The position numbers and the translations under genes are program-made. The notes beneath the pieces were generated by a model. The model searched no databases, was not told the DNA's origin, and saw only the letters and a program-made list of their open reading frames with translations. Shown here piece by piece: positions 1-8,994 of a DNA stretch of 14,479 nt (positions within the stretch are counted from its first letter, which is position 1; each line of letters begins with the position of its first letter). Source of the DNA: Larix sibirica (Eukaryota > Streptophyta > Pinopsida > Pinales > Pinaceae); NCBI GenBank assembly GCA_004151065.3, contig NWUY0300011530.1, forward strand, positions 64,972 through 79,450. Direction: 5' to 3'.

Positions 1-1011
1 TTGCTGGGATTCCAATTTCTTCAGTAGATCGAAGTTGGATGTGTCCAATGGAGCTTCCAGATTGAGTGAATAAAGTGACTGTAGCTTATCTTCAACACTC
101 ACTAAGATATGCCTTTCCAGTTTTTTCTTATGGTGAATCCACAATGTGACTTTCTCTTTAAGCAACTTTAACTTCAAACATAACTGATCCACTGAGTTAA
201 GATCCTTATCAACTTCCAACTGTAACCAAACAACTTTAACAAAACTTACAAAATTCGCATTTGAAAGCCATGAACAGTCAAATTTGAATGGATAATTGTG
301 TTTAGGATTGAAATCATCCAACAGTAAAAAGACTGGCCAGTGATCCGAAATCTTCACTTTGCCAACCCATGATTGATACTGAGAAGAAGCCGCTAATAAA
401 GATCCTTTAACCAGAAACTTGTCCAACCGTTTTAGGATACAGTCATGCCCTCCTCTACCATTGGTCCAAGTGGGAGTAATGGCACCTGTATAAACATCAA
501 TCAAGTCATTATTAATTAACAACTCAAAAAAATAATCTGCTAAGACATCTGCCTTAGCAGTAGGCCCCCAAATTTCCTAAGACAATCTAGTAAAGTTTAA
601 ATCACCAGCAACAATAATATCATCCCTGCTCAATAATCCAGAGGCTTGCAGGCCATTCCAGAATACTTCTCTGTCTCTATAGCGGACATAACAATTTAAA
701 ACGGAGAGAGATAGGTCATCCGCTCTACGTCTGCCTTCCATCAAGATACCCCAAATAGTTTTGAACACCACAAAAGAGTAGAATCTCGGATCCTAGGCCA
801 CCAGGAGCCCACCTGACATCCCATTAGAGCTGACAGCAGATACTTCCCATCCCCCAAAAATACCAATGATTTTTGAAATCGCCACCATGTCCTCACACAT
901 AGTTTCCTGTAAGAGTATGATACCAGGGCGAGTAGTAGTAATAAGATCTGAGAGGGCCCTAACTCGCACAGCCCATCCCAAACCCCTAATATTCAAAGAA
1001 CATAAAGACAC
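1..1011 (-). pseudogene. LINE A ORF2, N-terminal AP-endonuclease domain (partial)
   Basis: This is the apurinic-like endonuclease that nicks target DNA to prime reverse transcription in L1-type elements. The frame is continuous from about 1017 to the left edge, about 337 codons, with only two stops: TAG at 793-795 and TAG at 577-579. Catalytic landmarks are all present: Asn in LNIRG (991-993), Glu in LLQET (904-906), Tyr in LNCY (688-690), Asp and Asn in AGDLN (601-603, 595-597), Asp in RLDK (421-423) and the SDHWP motif (SDH at 340-348). No frameshift is visible. The first usable start near ORF1's end is GTG at 1009-1011, which overlaps the ORF1 stop at 1011-1013 by one base; the ancestral ATG is not evident. 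After SDHWP the linker to reverse transcriptase stays open to position 1. The stops fit TGG-to-TAG and CAG-to-TAG changes. Family assignment is firm. Confidence 0.92.
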
Positions 1012-2762
1012 TAAGGTGCACTATCCACGGGGGATATCTCTCTAAGACCCCCAATAGTGTCAGAAATACCAGCCCCTTCCCCTTCCGAATCAATTCTTCT
1101 AGACAAAGGAATGAAAATAGAACCAATATCGCCACCCAAATCTCTATCCTTACAGCCCTTCTTCCGAGATTTTCTAATAGTTACATTTTGAAACTTTGCC
1201 GAGTTCACCGACTGCACCATAGGGTTGGAGGAAGGATTTTTCAAGAATATAGGAAGTGAGATCCTAAAATCCTCACCAGCCGAGACCCCATACCGGCATC
1301 CCCCAAGTGTGACGAATTAGAATGAATGAAAGAACCCTGTTCACAAGACCCCAAATTCAACAATTCCCCCCCCCTCATCTACCTTATCAGAACCAGTGTT
1401 ACTTCGACTCAAATTGGTAATAGGTGTTTCATTCGCCACCAGAAAAGAACCCTCACCAAATAGACCCCAACACACCCACAGTTTAGAGGACAGGGCATCC
1501 TCTTGGATCCCCTTAGATGTATCAAATTGCATAGCAGACAAGGAATCCTCTCCTCTCCCCATATAGGTATCACAATGGAGCTCCTTGTTACCCAAAATAG
1601 ACTTCTTATTTAGCTGGCTTCAATATCAAATATGACATCGATTTCAACATTAGAAATATCCAGAAAAGGAGCAGTAATAGGGATATTTGACTTACCCAGA
1701 GTCTCATGCCTTACTAAAGTATCCAAAGACTGAACCTGTGGGAGAGGTTCAGGAACCGAAGAGGAAATCGACGTCTTCTCCAGAGAGGTCAAGGAGAGGA
1801 GATTCGGGCATCGAGCCTTAGTGTGACCCATCTTTTGACACAAGAAGCACCGAAGAGGAACCCTGAAATAATGGAGTCTTTGCTTCCATACTTTAGAACC
1901 CCAAACCAGTTCAACTTGAGCCGACAGACCCTTCTGCATCTCAAATTCCACCATGACCTTAGCAGACCTCTGGTCATATCCAAATAGGGAACAGTTGTCC
2001 AACCTCACAAATCTACCAACTGTATTGGCAATACTAATCAAAATGTTCGCAGTCCAAAGTTCAATGGGCAAACCCGGAATAAGGAGCTATAGATGGCGGA
2101 TGCTTAGTTTTTCCTTCAGAGGATCAAAGGCCAAGTGCCATTTCTTGAGACAGAGAGAACCATCTTTAAAAACCTAGGAACGTTTAAGAATGGAGACAAC
2201 ATGTTCCGCTTTGGAGAAAATGAACATTATCCAACCATTCATCAACTGTAAAACCCTCAGCAGATTCCCCACAATGGGCGTCCAATGCTTACACCCATTC
2301 AACAAGTTCCCTTTGGCCCCCAATTGTAAACTCCATTCGACCAACGATAGCACGGGTCGCCAACATCTCTATACGATCAAGATTGTTCTCCAAAGGGATA
2401 GTGAACCTATCCAAACCCTCTCGAACCTTAAGTGCCTTCGCCTGTCGGCGCTTCCTGGCTTTAGCTCCCTTGTTTCGACAAGGCTAAGCAGTGGCAGATG
2501 AGGGATTCAAGCTCAATACATGAGCATCCCCAGAAACCTCAGAGACAGCGCCCTCAAGAGTACAACCAGAAAATGGATCACGATTTCGTTTAACACCAGG
2601 AGGAGAAACAAAACTAAGGGTATAAGAGACGTGACCCATAGAACCTACCAGAACCGACACCTGTCCACTCTCATCAAATCCAATGGGACGTGTCAAGTAC
2701 GGAACCTCCAGCTAGGAGGCACAAATCCAAAAATAGAGCCTGACAAATTAGCAAAAATCCAT
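1011..2762 (-). pseudogene. LINE A ORF1, gag-like RNA-binding protein with DUF4283 remnant and CCHC knuckle
   Basis: ORF1 of plant LINEs coats element RNA. The likely start is ATG at 2760-2762: one extra T in the T5 run just after it hides a frame beginning MDF and continuing through SGSIFGFVPPSW. Further inside are a TAG at 2484-2486, a basic stretch (KARKRRQAKALK) just after it, and LATRAIVGRMEF, typical of the DUF4283 start. A frameshift follows between about 2220 and 2300, then GSLCLKKWHLAFDP and IPGLPIELW with TAG at 2174-2176 and 2087-2089. A clean CCHC knuckle (CFLCQKMGHTKARC) lies at 1808-1849. Frame changes near 1600-1640, at the G9 run 1366-1374, and near 1250 precede the terminal TAG at 1011-1013. 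The tail has a basic patch, IRKSRKKGCKDR. It abuts ORF2. It cannot make a full protein as read. Confidence 0.85.
1808..1849 (-). other. CCHC zinc knuckle within LINE A ORF1
   Basis: The residues CFLCQKMGHTKARC fit C-x2-C-x4-H-x4-C exactly, directly after the DUF4283 C-terminal region. Such knuckles bind single-stranded nucleic acid. All four zinc ligands are intact. Confidence 0.9.
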
Positions 2763-3240
2763 TAGGAGAACCCACTTAAACAATATGGAGAGATCGGCAA
2801 AATTAGAAATATCTCCCCAACAAGCAGAAATCCTGCAGATCGACCCACTAACCGAAAAGATTCCCCCCATCTCCAAACAAAGCAATGGCCAGTCCTAAGA
2901 ATAGGGAAAATACTAAAAAGCCAATAACCCACTAAAAATAGTACTGAAAACAATTAGCAGTCAAGGCATTTCGAGAGCAACCAACGTACACAAGAGCTTC
3001 CCACGTTTTTTATACTTGGTTGGTACTGGGATGGTTCGAAAGAACCATCTTGACTCCAAGTTGCGGTTTCTCACTGAAATGCCCAAACTGTCATTCTCTC
3101 CAGCTCGATTATGCAGAAATTCACTAACGATAACCACGAAACCCTAACCAGAGCCATCCGAAAAAACTCAACAAGTTATGTCGCAAGGGAAGCTGAAATT
3201 CACTTTCAGTTATCCTTGACCAGCTTCTTGATATGAACTA
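2763..3240 (-). other. LINE A 5' leader (approximate)
   Basis: This stretch lies upstream of the inferred ORF1 ATG on the minus strand. It is noticeably richer in GC than the DNA to its right. Short open frames exist (for example 2762-2953) but none resembles a known protein. It probably holds the internal promoter expected of a LINE. The right end is a composition-based guess. Confidence 0.5.
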
Positions 3241-4067
3241 TTATCGGTTTTCAACAGTATGAGGAATATGTTCCTTACCTCTTTTCGGAGTTATTCGAGT
3301 TTCTTCCAAATATGATATGTTATTCACCATGATTTTATTAAATCCAATAATTATAATTAGTTTACTCAATTTAAAATTAAAGTAATTAAAAATTCTTTTA
3401 CTCAAGAAAATAAAGTAATCTTGAAATAGAATCATCCACTGGGCATAATTGTATTTGTGCAAACTGCAGTTTTACTTCATCAAGGGACGGTCCCTTAACA
3501 TCCAAGCTCGAAAGCCTATCCCCGGTCTCCCTAAAAATAAAATCGGAACTAATGACGTTTTTAAAAATTTATCATCCGTAAAAAATATGTGTTGGATTAT
3601 TAGTTACCCGTTCATTGAGATGGTTTGAAAATGAAGTTAACTGTATTTGACGGACAAAATGCCCGTCAAATTCCAACCCTGATTCCCATGCGTCCTCCAT
3701 ATTCCTTGGATTCTCTACTATTTAACACCTCACACACGTTGACCTGATCTTCACATAGATATTTTTTTGACGCATGGAAACAAAAGGTAAATAATGTATA
3801 TTAAACTTTATGAATGTTATTTTCTTTTAACTACGTGGCATGCATGCCTAAGGTTGTGGCCATGACAGTTTGAAATTTTGGGGGTTGTACTTATTGCTTA
3901 ATTGATGAGGCTATGTGACCTTGGAACTCTCGCATGCACATGTATGTAATTTTCTAATCTAACAATACTCCCCCAATTTTCCAATTCCAAGACTTGGAAT
4001 ATTATGGGGTCGAGTAATGTTTGATAAATCATTTTGTCCATAATTTATGGGTTTTATACTTTCTTGG
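3241..4067. other. Unassigned AT-rich spacer
   Basis: No coding frame, RNA gene or terminal repeat is recognisable. A perfect palindrome with 7-bp arms, AAGGGAC and GTCCCTT around one G, sits at 3482-3496. The stretch 3541-3800 is less AT-rich but has no identifiable product. It separates the LINE A leader from a second LINE tail. Confidence 0.4.
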
Positions 4068-4140
4068 TTTTTTTTTCACAAGAAAAAAGACGTACTATTT
4101 ATATTAAAAAAAATAGAATGTGTTACATAGTTTCACAATC
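4068..4140 (-). mobile_element. 3' tail of another truncated LINE
   Basis: On the minus strand this segment ends in CTTTTTTCTTGTGAAAAAAA and is preceded by an AT-rich TAATATAAATAG stretch and a TGTAAC-like box (ATGTAACACA). The poly-A tail is the T run at 4068-4076. The layout closely matches the LINE B tail at 10720-10790, including the shared run AAGAAAAAAG after the T run. How far the insertion extends to the right is unclear, because no reverse transcriptase or RNase H frame follows. It is probably a short 5'-truncated copy. Confidence 0.55.
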
Positions 4141-5675
4141 TTCTTAGTTATCTTATAAAGGAAATCTTCGAGCTGGGGTGTGGATGGAGGAAAAAAACCA
4201 TGACCCATAACCACTATATGGAAAATGACATAGGCAACTGCTTAGTAAATCATAATTTTACACCACCAACACTATTGATACAAACAAAGAGTATTCTACT
4301 ATATTCTACTACATCCAAGTTGTAGAATATCATACTTCTTCGAGGTTTCCAACCTTGTTTTAGCAACTTATCAAAGTTATTTTCTATCTCTAGAAGAATA
4401 GATGTTCCACTATTCTACCCCAAAAGTCCAAGCATCTTTGTGATTCCACAACAAAACATACCATTATGGATACTTTGAGCCTACATGCATCCGTATTGAC
4501 AAAATTTGTGTAGCTAGTCCCAAATCATTACCATTGCAATCAATCATGCTCTAGTGAGTATAACCAAAAATTTGTAAAGTGGTTTTTCAAAGGGTGTAGC
4601 ATGGTTATTTGTGTTATATATCAACCCTTTTAGGGGAAGATGGTTGATAGAAATGTAAACAAAAACACTGCATGAGAAACCCATTGAGATTTCATAAATC
4701 TAGTCTGCTACAAGGATCTCTCCATGCATTAACCTTTATAGTTGTTTCACACAACTTCAAGTTCAGGTGCATTTTAGGTATTCATCATTAACTTGGCTTC
4801 TTTGGAACTTACAACACTTTTCTTTTTTCATAGACTCTACCGTGAACTTAAGGACTCTGCCTTCACCTTCAAGACTCTTCCTACTTCACAAACACTACCT
4901 GCATGTATAGGTATCCACCAAACTCATGCAATCTACTTCATCATATTGGACTCTACTTTAATATCTATATAGTTTGCTTTCAATCAAGCATTACAATGGG
5001 AATTTATTGGCTTTCTGAAAAATATACTTTGCTTTTGATTGGGAATTCCATTGTCCTTAAGATATAGGAGTCTACCTTCTACATTCATGGGACTTACCCT
5101 ACTTTGCCTACAAAATTTCACTTCCAAGTGAATCCTCTATCACATAGAACTCCAATTTTTGTGCCCTACGCAAGACTTCTCCTACACTCCGTTTAAAAAA
5201 ATCCTCACTGAAACAACTTCCCTTCTTGGGTGAAAGGATAAGCCTTCTCCAAGTTTAACCACACTTTGCTAATAACTCACGAACAATTATTTTCCATGAA
5301 TAATCTTCATTACTAGCTCCCTGACATGGCAATAATCCTATAAACACAAAGCTAAATAAAGATGAGCCAAGACCCAAACTCAAATCTCTAAGATCCCCTA
5401 ATTAAAAAGATTAATAAGTGTTAAATCCCCAATATGGTATTGGCCCCTTGTGATAAGGCTAGAAGGGTTGGCAGCCACCCCGATTTAAACATGTTACAAA
5501 TTCCCATAGATCTAAAAAAAAGTTTTTGTATTAAATGAAAATTTCCCCAAATTCAAATTTAAACCCCATAAAGAAAGGAGATGCACTAAGGGAGAAAAAA
5601 TATAACTTATATCAAGGTTATATCTCAAAGTCAATGAAATTTATCATCCAAAAACAAAAATGAATGTTATTAGAT
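4141..5675. other. Unassigned AT-rich region
   Basis: I find no supported gene in either strand. The minus strand at about 4260-4420 reads as short open stretches without a recognisable domain. Between 4830 and 5120 the plus strand carries irregular reiterations of a (G)GACTCT(A/G)CCTTC-like motif, which may be an old low-order repeat. Stops are frequent in all frames. Part of it may belong to the LINE copy whose tail lies at 4068, but I cannot show this. Confidence 0.35.
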
Positions 5676-5737
5676 TTTAGGTGTTCACTTTTTTGGATGA
5701 TGATACATGGCATGGAAACCAAATCCTAACTCCTCTG
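5676..5737. repeat. Dispersed repeat, copy 1
   Basis: The core TTTTTTGGATGATGATACAT continues into a segment resembling CATGGAAACCAAATCCTAAC. The stretch before it (TTAGGTGTTCA) also matches copy 3 near 6396. Copies diverge by scattered substitutions and small gaps. The identity of the parent element is unknown. Confidence 0.5.
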
Positions 5738-5767
5738 ACCAACCTCATTTAGTTGTCATTTTAAATT

Positions 5768-5826
5768 ATTCATGTTTTTTCGAATGATGATGCAAGGTAG
5801 GACAACCACATCCTAATTCCATTCAG
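5768..5826. repeat. Dispersed repeat, copy 2
   Basis: The core TTTTTTCGAATGATGATGCA is followed by a match to the CAACCACATCCTAATTCCAT part of the family. It lies about 90 bp after copy 1 in the same orientation. Confidence 0.45.
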
Positions 5827-5869
5827 TGTCTTTGTTTCCTGTGTAGGCCAACAGTTCCATAAATCTACG

Positions 5870-6314
5870 TAGGGATAACTCTATGCCTTGATTTTCATAT
5901 CTACATGCATAAACTTTAAACAGGGATGCCATTGAACATGAAATGAATAGTAAACTAAACACAAAAACAATAATACACAGAAATAACACTAAACTGATCC
6001 AGATCTTCTATTCACTTGAAAACTAAACTATACAAAATCCATCCATGCCATAGAGGTAGGGAGGCATGCTGTTGCAAACCGTCGCCTCTCAAAACCCTTT
6101 TGTCAAGCTTAAATCCCAAAATAGTTGATATTTCACTACATACATACATATCTCTTTTTCTCTTCCCAAGGCATCCTTATATAGGCCCATTAACCCTAAA
6201 TTAATCATAAACCCTAAGAAGATTAGTCATTACATTTAATTTAATATCATTAAAAATCCCCTATACAAAATATATTCCCCCCTTTACATCATTATGCATA
6301 CATGGACACCAACA
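5870..6314 (-). promoter_or_regulatory. LTR- or promoter-like segment with TATA box at 6175-6185
   Basis: On the minus strand CCTATATAAGG (6175-6185) is a near-canonical plant TATA box, followed by a purine-rich transcript-leader-like stretch. About 120 bp upstream the minus strand reads TGTTGGTGTCC (ending near 6314), the kind of sequence that begins many plant LTRs. Downstream T-rich sequence could be R/U5. I see no matching CCAACA end, no primer-binding site and no second LTR. It may therefore be a decayed solo LTR or an unrelated promoter. The plus-strand reading frame at 6016-6204 is treated as chance. Confidence 0.3.
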
Positions 6315-6395
6315 ATCTTCACACTAACCATCAAAGACAAGTAGATATAGAACTCCTATTGTGGTAAGGAGAACAATAATGAACACCATAAATAG

Positions 6396-6457
6396 TTAGG
6401 TGATTCATTTTTTGGTGATGATGCGTGGTATGACAATTAAATATTAACGCTATTCAG
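6396..6457. repeat. Dispersed repeat, copy 3
   Basis: TTAGGTGATTCATTTTTTGG followed by TGATGATGCGTGGTATGAC aligns with copies 1 and 2. The three copies lie in the same orientation but at unequal spacing (about 90 and 630 bp), so this is a dispersed rather than a regular tandem family. Confidence 0.5.
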
Positions 6458-6477
6458 TATTTTGAGTTAGTTAATTG

Positions 6478-6545
6478 AGTTTATTCGAGTGGTTGAGTGT
6501 TTTGAGTTTCATACAAGAGGTCTTGAGGTCTCTCTTAAATCAGGT
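6478..6545 (+). repeat. Possible tRNA-derived SINE head
   Basis: CGAGTGGTTGAGTG resembles a tRNA D-arm/A-box, TTTCATAC lies where a Met-type anticodon loop would be, and AAGAGGTCTTGAGGTC resembles a variable loop and T-arm start. The acceptor stem and a proper GGTTCRA box are not present, so this is not a functional tRNA. It could be a decayed SINE or chance similarity. Confidence 0.25.
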
Positions 6546-6829
6546 GACAAAATCAACACCAACAAATAAACATTGAATACTATTCAAAACATTAAATTAG
6601 AAGTGAAAAACTTCCACCGAACTTTCCTTAAAAATGAATATGATAATATAGAAAGATAAAATATACATGTAAACACAAAAAAAAAGTGTAACCACATAAA
6701 ACTATTTGTCTCCTTCAATCATTTTGACTGACAGAAACAACATAGGTACAATGTAAAAGCTTAGAACATTAATAAAAAACTTATACATTCATAATTTGTT
6801 GGAAACCTAATCCTTTGGGTTAAGAAATA

Positions 6830-7363
6830 TTGAAGGAATATGAAGAGTCATTAGAAGTCCAAGAGACTTCTTGGGAATATGAATCCAAGGCTCACGTCTG
6901 TTTGTATTTATACATGCACCACCTTGATGAAATTGTGGATTCATGCCTATCCTTTTGTCTTTGCTTGTCCTTTCCAGTCCTTGCTTGTATCGGAGTGCAG
7001 GATTATTTCCTCCTCCATTTTATCCATAGTGCCTACTTTTATCTTGAGTCTTCCTTACTACTCACCTCCACCAATTCATTCTTAAGTATATCAAGATGGC
7101 CCCAGAATTCTGCTTTGAGTGTCTCTAAAGCAATAAAACACCTTAGATATGCAATATATCATTCTCTCTCAAAATCAGATTGTTGTGAATTGTTAGAGTC
7201 TTCTCGAAATAGTGTTGTCATAGACCTTGCCCCCCTCAAAAGAGATAATTGTATACCAACAAAGAAATATTCAACCATGTTTTGCAAGAGAGAAACCCAA
7301 ACATTGGCAATTCAGAGGAAGAAGCTCATAAATACCACGATGGCCAGCAAACATCCCCACTAG
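6830..7363 (+). CDS. Doubtful 177-codon open frame
   Basis: This is the longest plus-strand frame, opening MKEYEESLEVQETSWEYE and followed by cysteine-, leucine- and serine-rich stretches. I recognise no domain. The composition looks like translated non-coding DNA, no upstream promoter stands out, and a different frame of the same DNA is also open at 6879-7085. It is listed because it is long for such AT-rich DNA. Most likely it is not a gene. The flanking stretches 6546-6829 and 7364-8100 hold nothing I can assign beyond the LTR-like end described separately. Confidence 0.12.
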   Translation: MKEYEESLEVQETSWEYESKAHVCLYLYMHHLDEIVDSCLSFCLCLSFPVLACIGVQDYFLLHFIHSAYFYLESSLLLTSTNSFLSISRWPQNSALSVSKAIKHLRYAIYHSLSKSDCCELLESSRNSVVIDLAPLKRDNCIPTKKYSTMFCKRETQTLAIQRKKLINTTMASKHPH

Positions 7364-8144
7364 GTCTCACAAAAACAACAGTCTAAGTAGTGAACTCCAA
7401 AGAAGCCAACAAGAATTCCAAAGAAAACACAAAGTTTAAGATTTCAAAGGAGCCTATCCAGATGGGTAGAAGAAGCAACATAACACAAATTCAAGTGAAC
7501 CAAATGAATTTGAGAATGTTGTGATGACAATGTTGTAGCTTACGTGAAATGAAAACCCATGATTGTTTGCATGTGCCAAATCACAATAAGCTTGTGTATT
7601 TGTCACTCCTTGTGTGATAAGATTCTACTTGAGCTAACAAACATTTATGCAATTGCACCAACCTTATCCAGTTGAGGATTACAAGTGCTGCTGCACTTCT
7701 CAGTGGTTGTAATAATTCCATCGCCATTTTTAGCATCCTCAAAGAGACCAGAGCATTCAAGTCCAAATGCTTATAGAGGTAAAGCATTCACGATTATCTT
7801 TGTCTACTCTATTTTCAATGTCCCAATATTGTAACTTGCAACTTGTACATAGTCATTGTGTATGTTTACTTGTATTGTATTGGGTGTGTTCTTGGTAGCA
7901 ATAAACACCCTTCATTTTTCTGAGTTGGATTATTGAGTCTTATTGTTAATGGGTGGAGTTGCAAGAATCTCTCTAAATTCTTAGTCATTATTTCAAATGG
8001 CTCAAACTAAAATATTATTAGAGTTATTGAACACTCTAATACTAATTGTAGTTGACAATATAAATGCAATCAACAAAGCAACTCTCCAATCAGTTCTAAC
8101 CTATTTATAGGATTCACGAGCTTGGAGTTACCCAAAACCTAACA
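7190..8144 (+). mobile_element. Speculative decayed copia-type LTR ending at a PBS-like site
   Basis: The right end, CCTAACA at 8138-8144, is immediately followed by TTGGTATCA, as in plant copia elements at the LTR/primer-binding-site junction. A TGTTAG near 7190 would be the inverted counterpart of CTAACA and would give an LTR of about 950 bp. CAATAAACA near 7900 could serve as a polyadenylation signal. No second LTR and no target duplication are visible, and the left end is a guess. A reverse-oriented TATA-like CCTATAAATAGG (8100-8111, minus strand) argues for caution. Confidence 0.25.
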
Positions 8145-8157
8145 TTGGTATCATAAG
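8145..8157 (+). other. Primer-binding-site-like sequence (initiator tRNA-Met type)
   Basis: TTGGTATCATAAG matches the first eight bases of the usual plant copia primer-binding site TGGTATCA and then diverges. It directly follows a CTAACA end, the expected arrangement. No gag frame follows on this strand. Confidence 0.4.
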
Positions 8158-8159
8158 TT

Positions 8160-8967
8160 GATGTCTTTTACTACATGGGTGGTTTTTGGATGACCAAAAA
8201 CTCGATGGTTTTGGCTGACCACAAACCAAAAAAGTTAGCAGAANCATAAGAAAGGTTGTTGGGTTTTTCCCTCAGAGATGGTTTTCCCAAGATAAAAATC
8301 ATGGTGTCTACTATGCATGTTATTGTGATGTGATGTGCTTACTTTCTACTCTATTTAGTTTACTGTTACAACTGGTTAATGTCATATTGCTCGTAAATAT
8401 GTTTAATACTTTCATGTGTAATTATGCTAAAGATTTTTTTTTTAAATGTACTCATAATTACCAGCTTGTGGAAGTAGTTAAAATTCAACATGTTTGCGAG
8501 TCCAAGAATCTTTTGAAAAAGAGCTGAAATCTGTAAGTGGACAACTGCCAATGGATGAACATTTCTTGACAATCGGAATTTACCAAGTAAGCTAGCTGAA
8601 GTTGACATCTTCTGTTAAATGGTGAAAATATAAGTGCTCTCTGAATTGGTGGTTTTAGGATGAACACAAGCTCTATGGTTTTGGCTAACCACCAACCAAA
8701 AAAGTTAGCAGAAGCTGATGTCTTCTTCTAACTAAGTGGTTTCAGGATGACCACAAACTTGATGGTTTTGGCTGACCACAAACCAAAAAAGTTAGCAGAA
8801 ACTGATGTCTTCTACTAAATGGGTGGTTTTTGGATGGCCACAAACTCATTGGTTTTGGTTGACCACAAACCAACAAAGTTAGTAGAAGCTAATGTATTTT
8901 AATAAATGGTAGTTTTTGGATGACAACAAATCAAGTGGTGGTTTTAGGATGACCACAAACCAATGAT
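8160..8967 (+). repeat. 87-bp minisatellite, interrupted
   Basis: Units: 8160-8243, 8603-8715 (with about 25 extra bases), 8716-8802, 8803-8889, and a degenerate 8890-8967. The two clean units are exactly 87 bp. Each full unit has two related halves, roughly TGGTTTTTGGATGACCACAA and TGGTTTTGGCTGACCACAAA, then AAAAAAGTTAGCAGAAGC. The TGGTTT and AAACCA parts can pair around a short loop, so each unit can form an imperfect hairpin. The array is split by about 360 bp of unrelated DNA after the first unit. The two overlapping frames around 8330-8667 are chance. Confidence 0.85.
8246..8345 (+). mobile_element. Copia LTR R/U5-like fragment inside the minisatellite
   Basis: GTTGGGTTTTTCCCTCAG, then GGTTTTCCCAAGATAAAAAT and CATGGTGTC resemble the conserved R/U5 stretch of many plant copia LTRs. 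It lies between units 1 and 2 of the 87-bp array, so an LTR fragment may have inserted there. I cannot define its ends or a target duplication, partly because of the N at 8244. The rest of the interruption, to about 8585, is unassigned. Confidence 0.35.
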
Positions 8968-8994
8968 ACTTTGGAACATGGATCTATTTCTGTC

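Larger units (their letters stand above)
1..3240 (-). mobile_element. LINE A: 5' part of a plant L1-type non-LTR retrotransposon
   Basis: Read on the minus strand, the segment runs leader, ORF1 (gag-like, DUF4283 remnant plus CCHC knuckle), then ORF2 beginning with an APE-type endonuclease. This is the standard order of plant L1-clade LINEs. The 3' part (reverse transcriptase, RNase H, tail) lies beyond position 1. The right boundary is set only by a composition change near 3240, where GC-richer DNA gives way to AT-rich DNA. With the 3' end missing, no target-site duplication can be tested. ORF1 has several frameshifts and stops. ORF2 has only two stops in the visible part. Identity is secure; the 5' end is approximate. 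Confidence 0.9.

Noticed and set aside
1953-2765. Plus-strand frames of 74, 103 and 81 codons over LINE A.
   Set aside because: They are antisense to recognisable LINE ORF1 sequence and show no domain of their own.
3482-3496. AAGGGAC-G-GTCCCTT palindrome as an operator or terminator.
   Set aside because: It has no associated gene or T-run. A single 15-bp palindrome in 14 kb of plant DNA is not informative.
7581-7787. Minus-strand 68-codon frame as a gene.
   Set aside because: It has no domain, lies in the possible LTR region, and its length is expected by chance.
8244-8244. The N as a biological feature.
   Set aside because: It is a sequencing ambiguity. It is relevant only because it sits at a repeat/insert junction.
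8160-8967. Minisatellite as a CRISPR array.
   Set aside because: The units are directly adjacent 87-mers with no variable spacers, and the context is eukaryotic.
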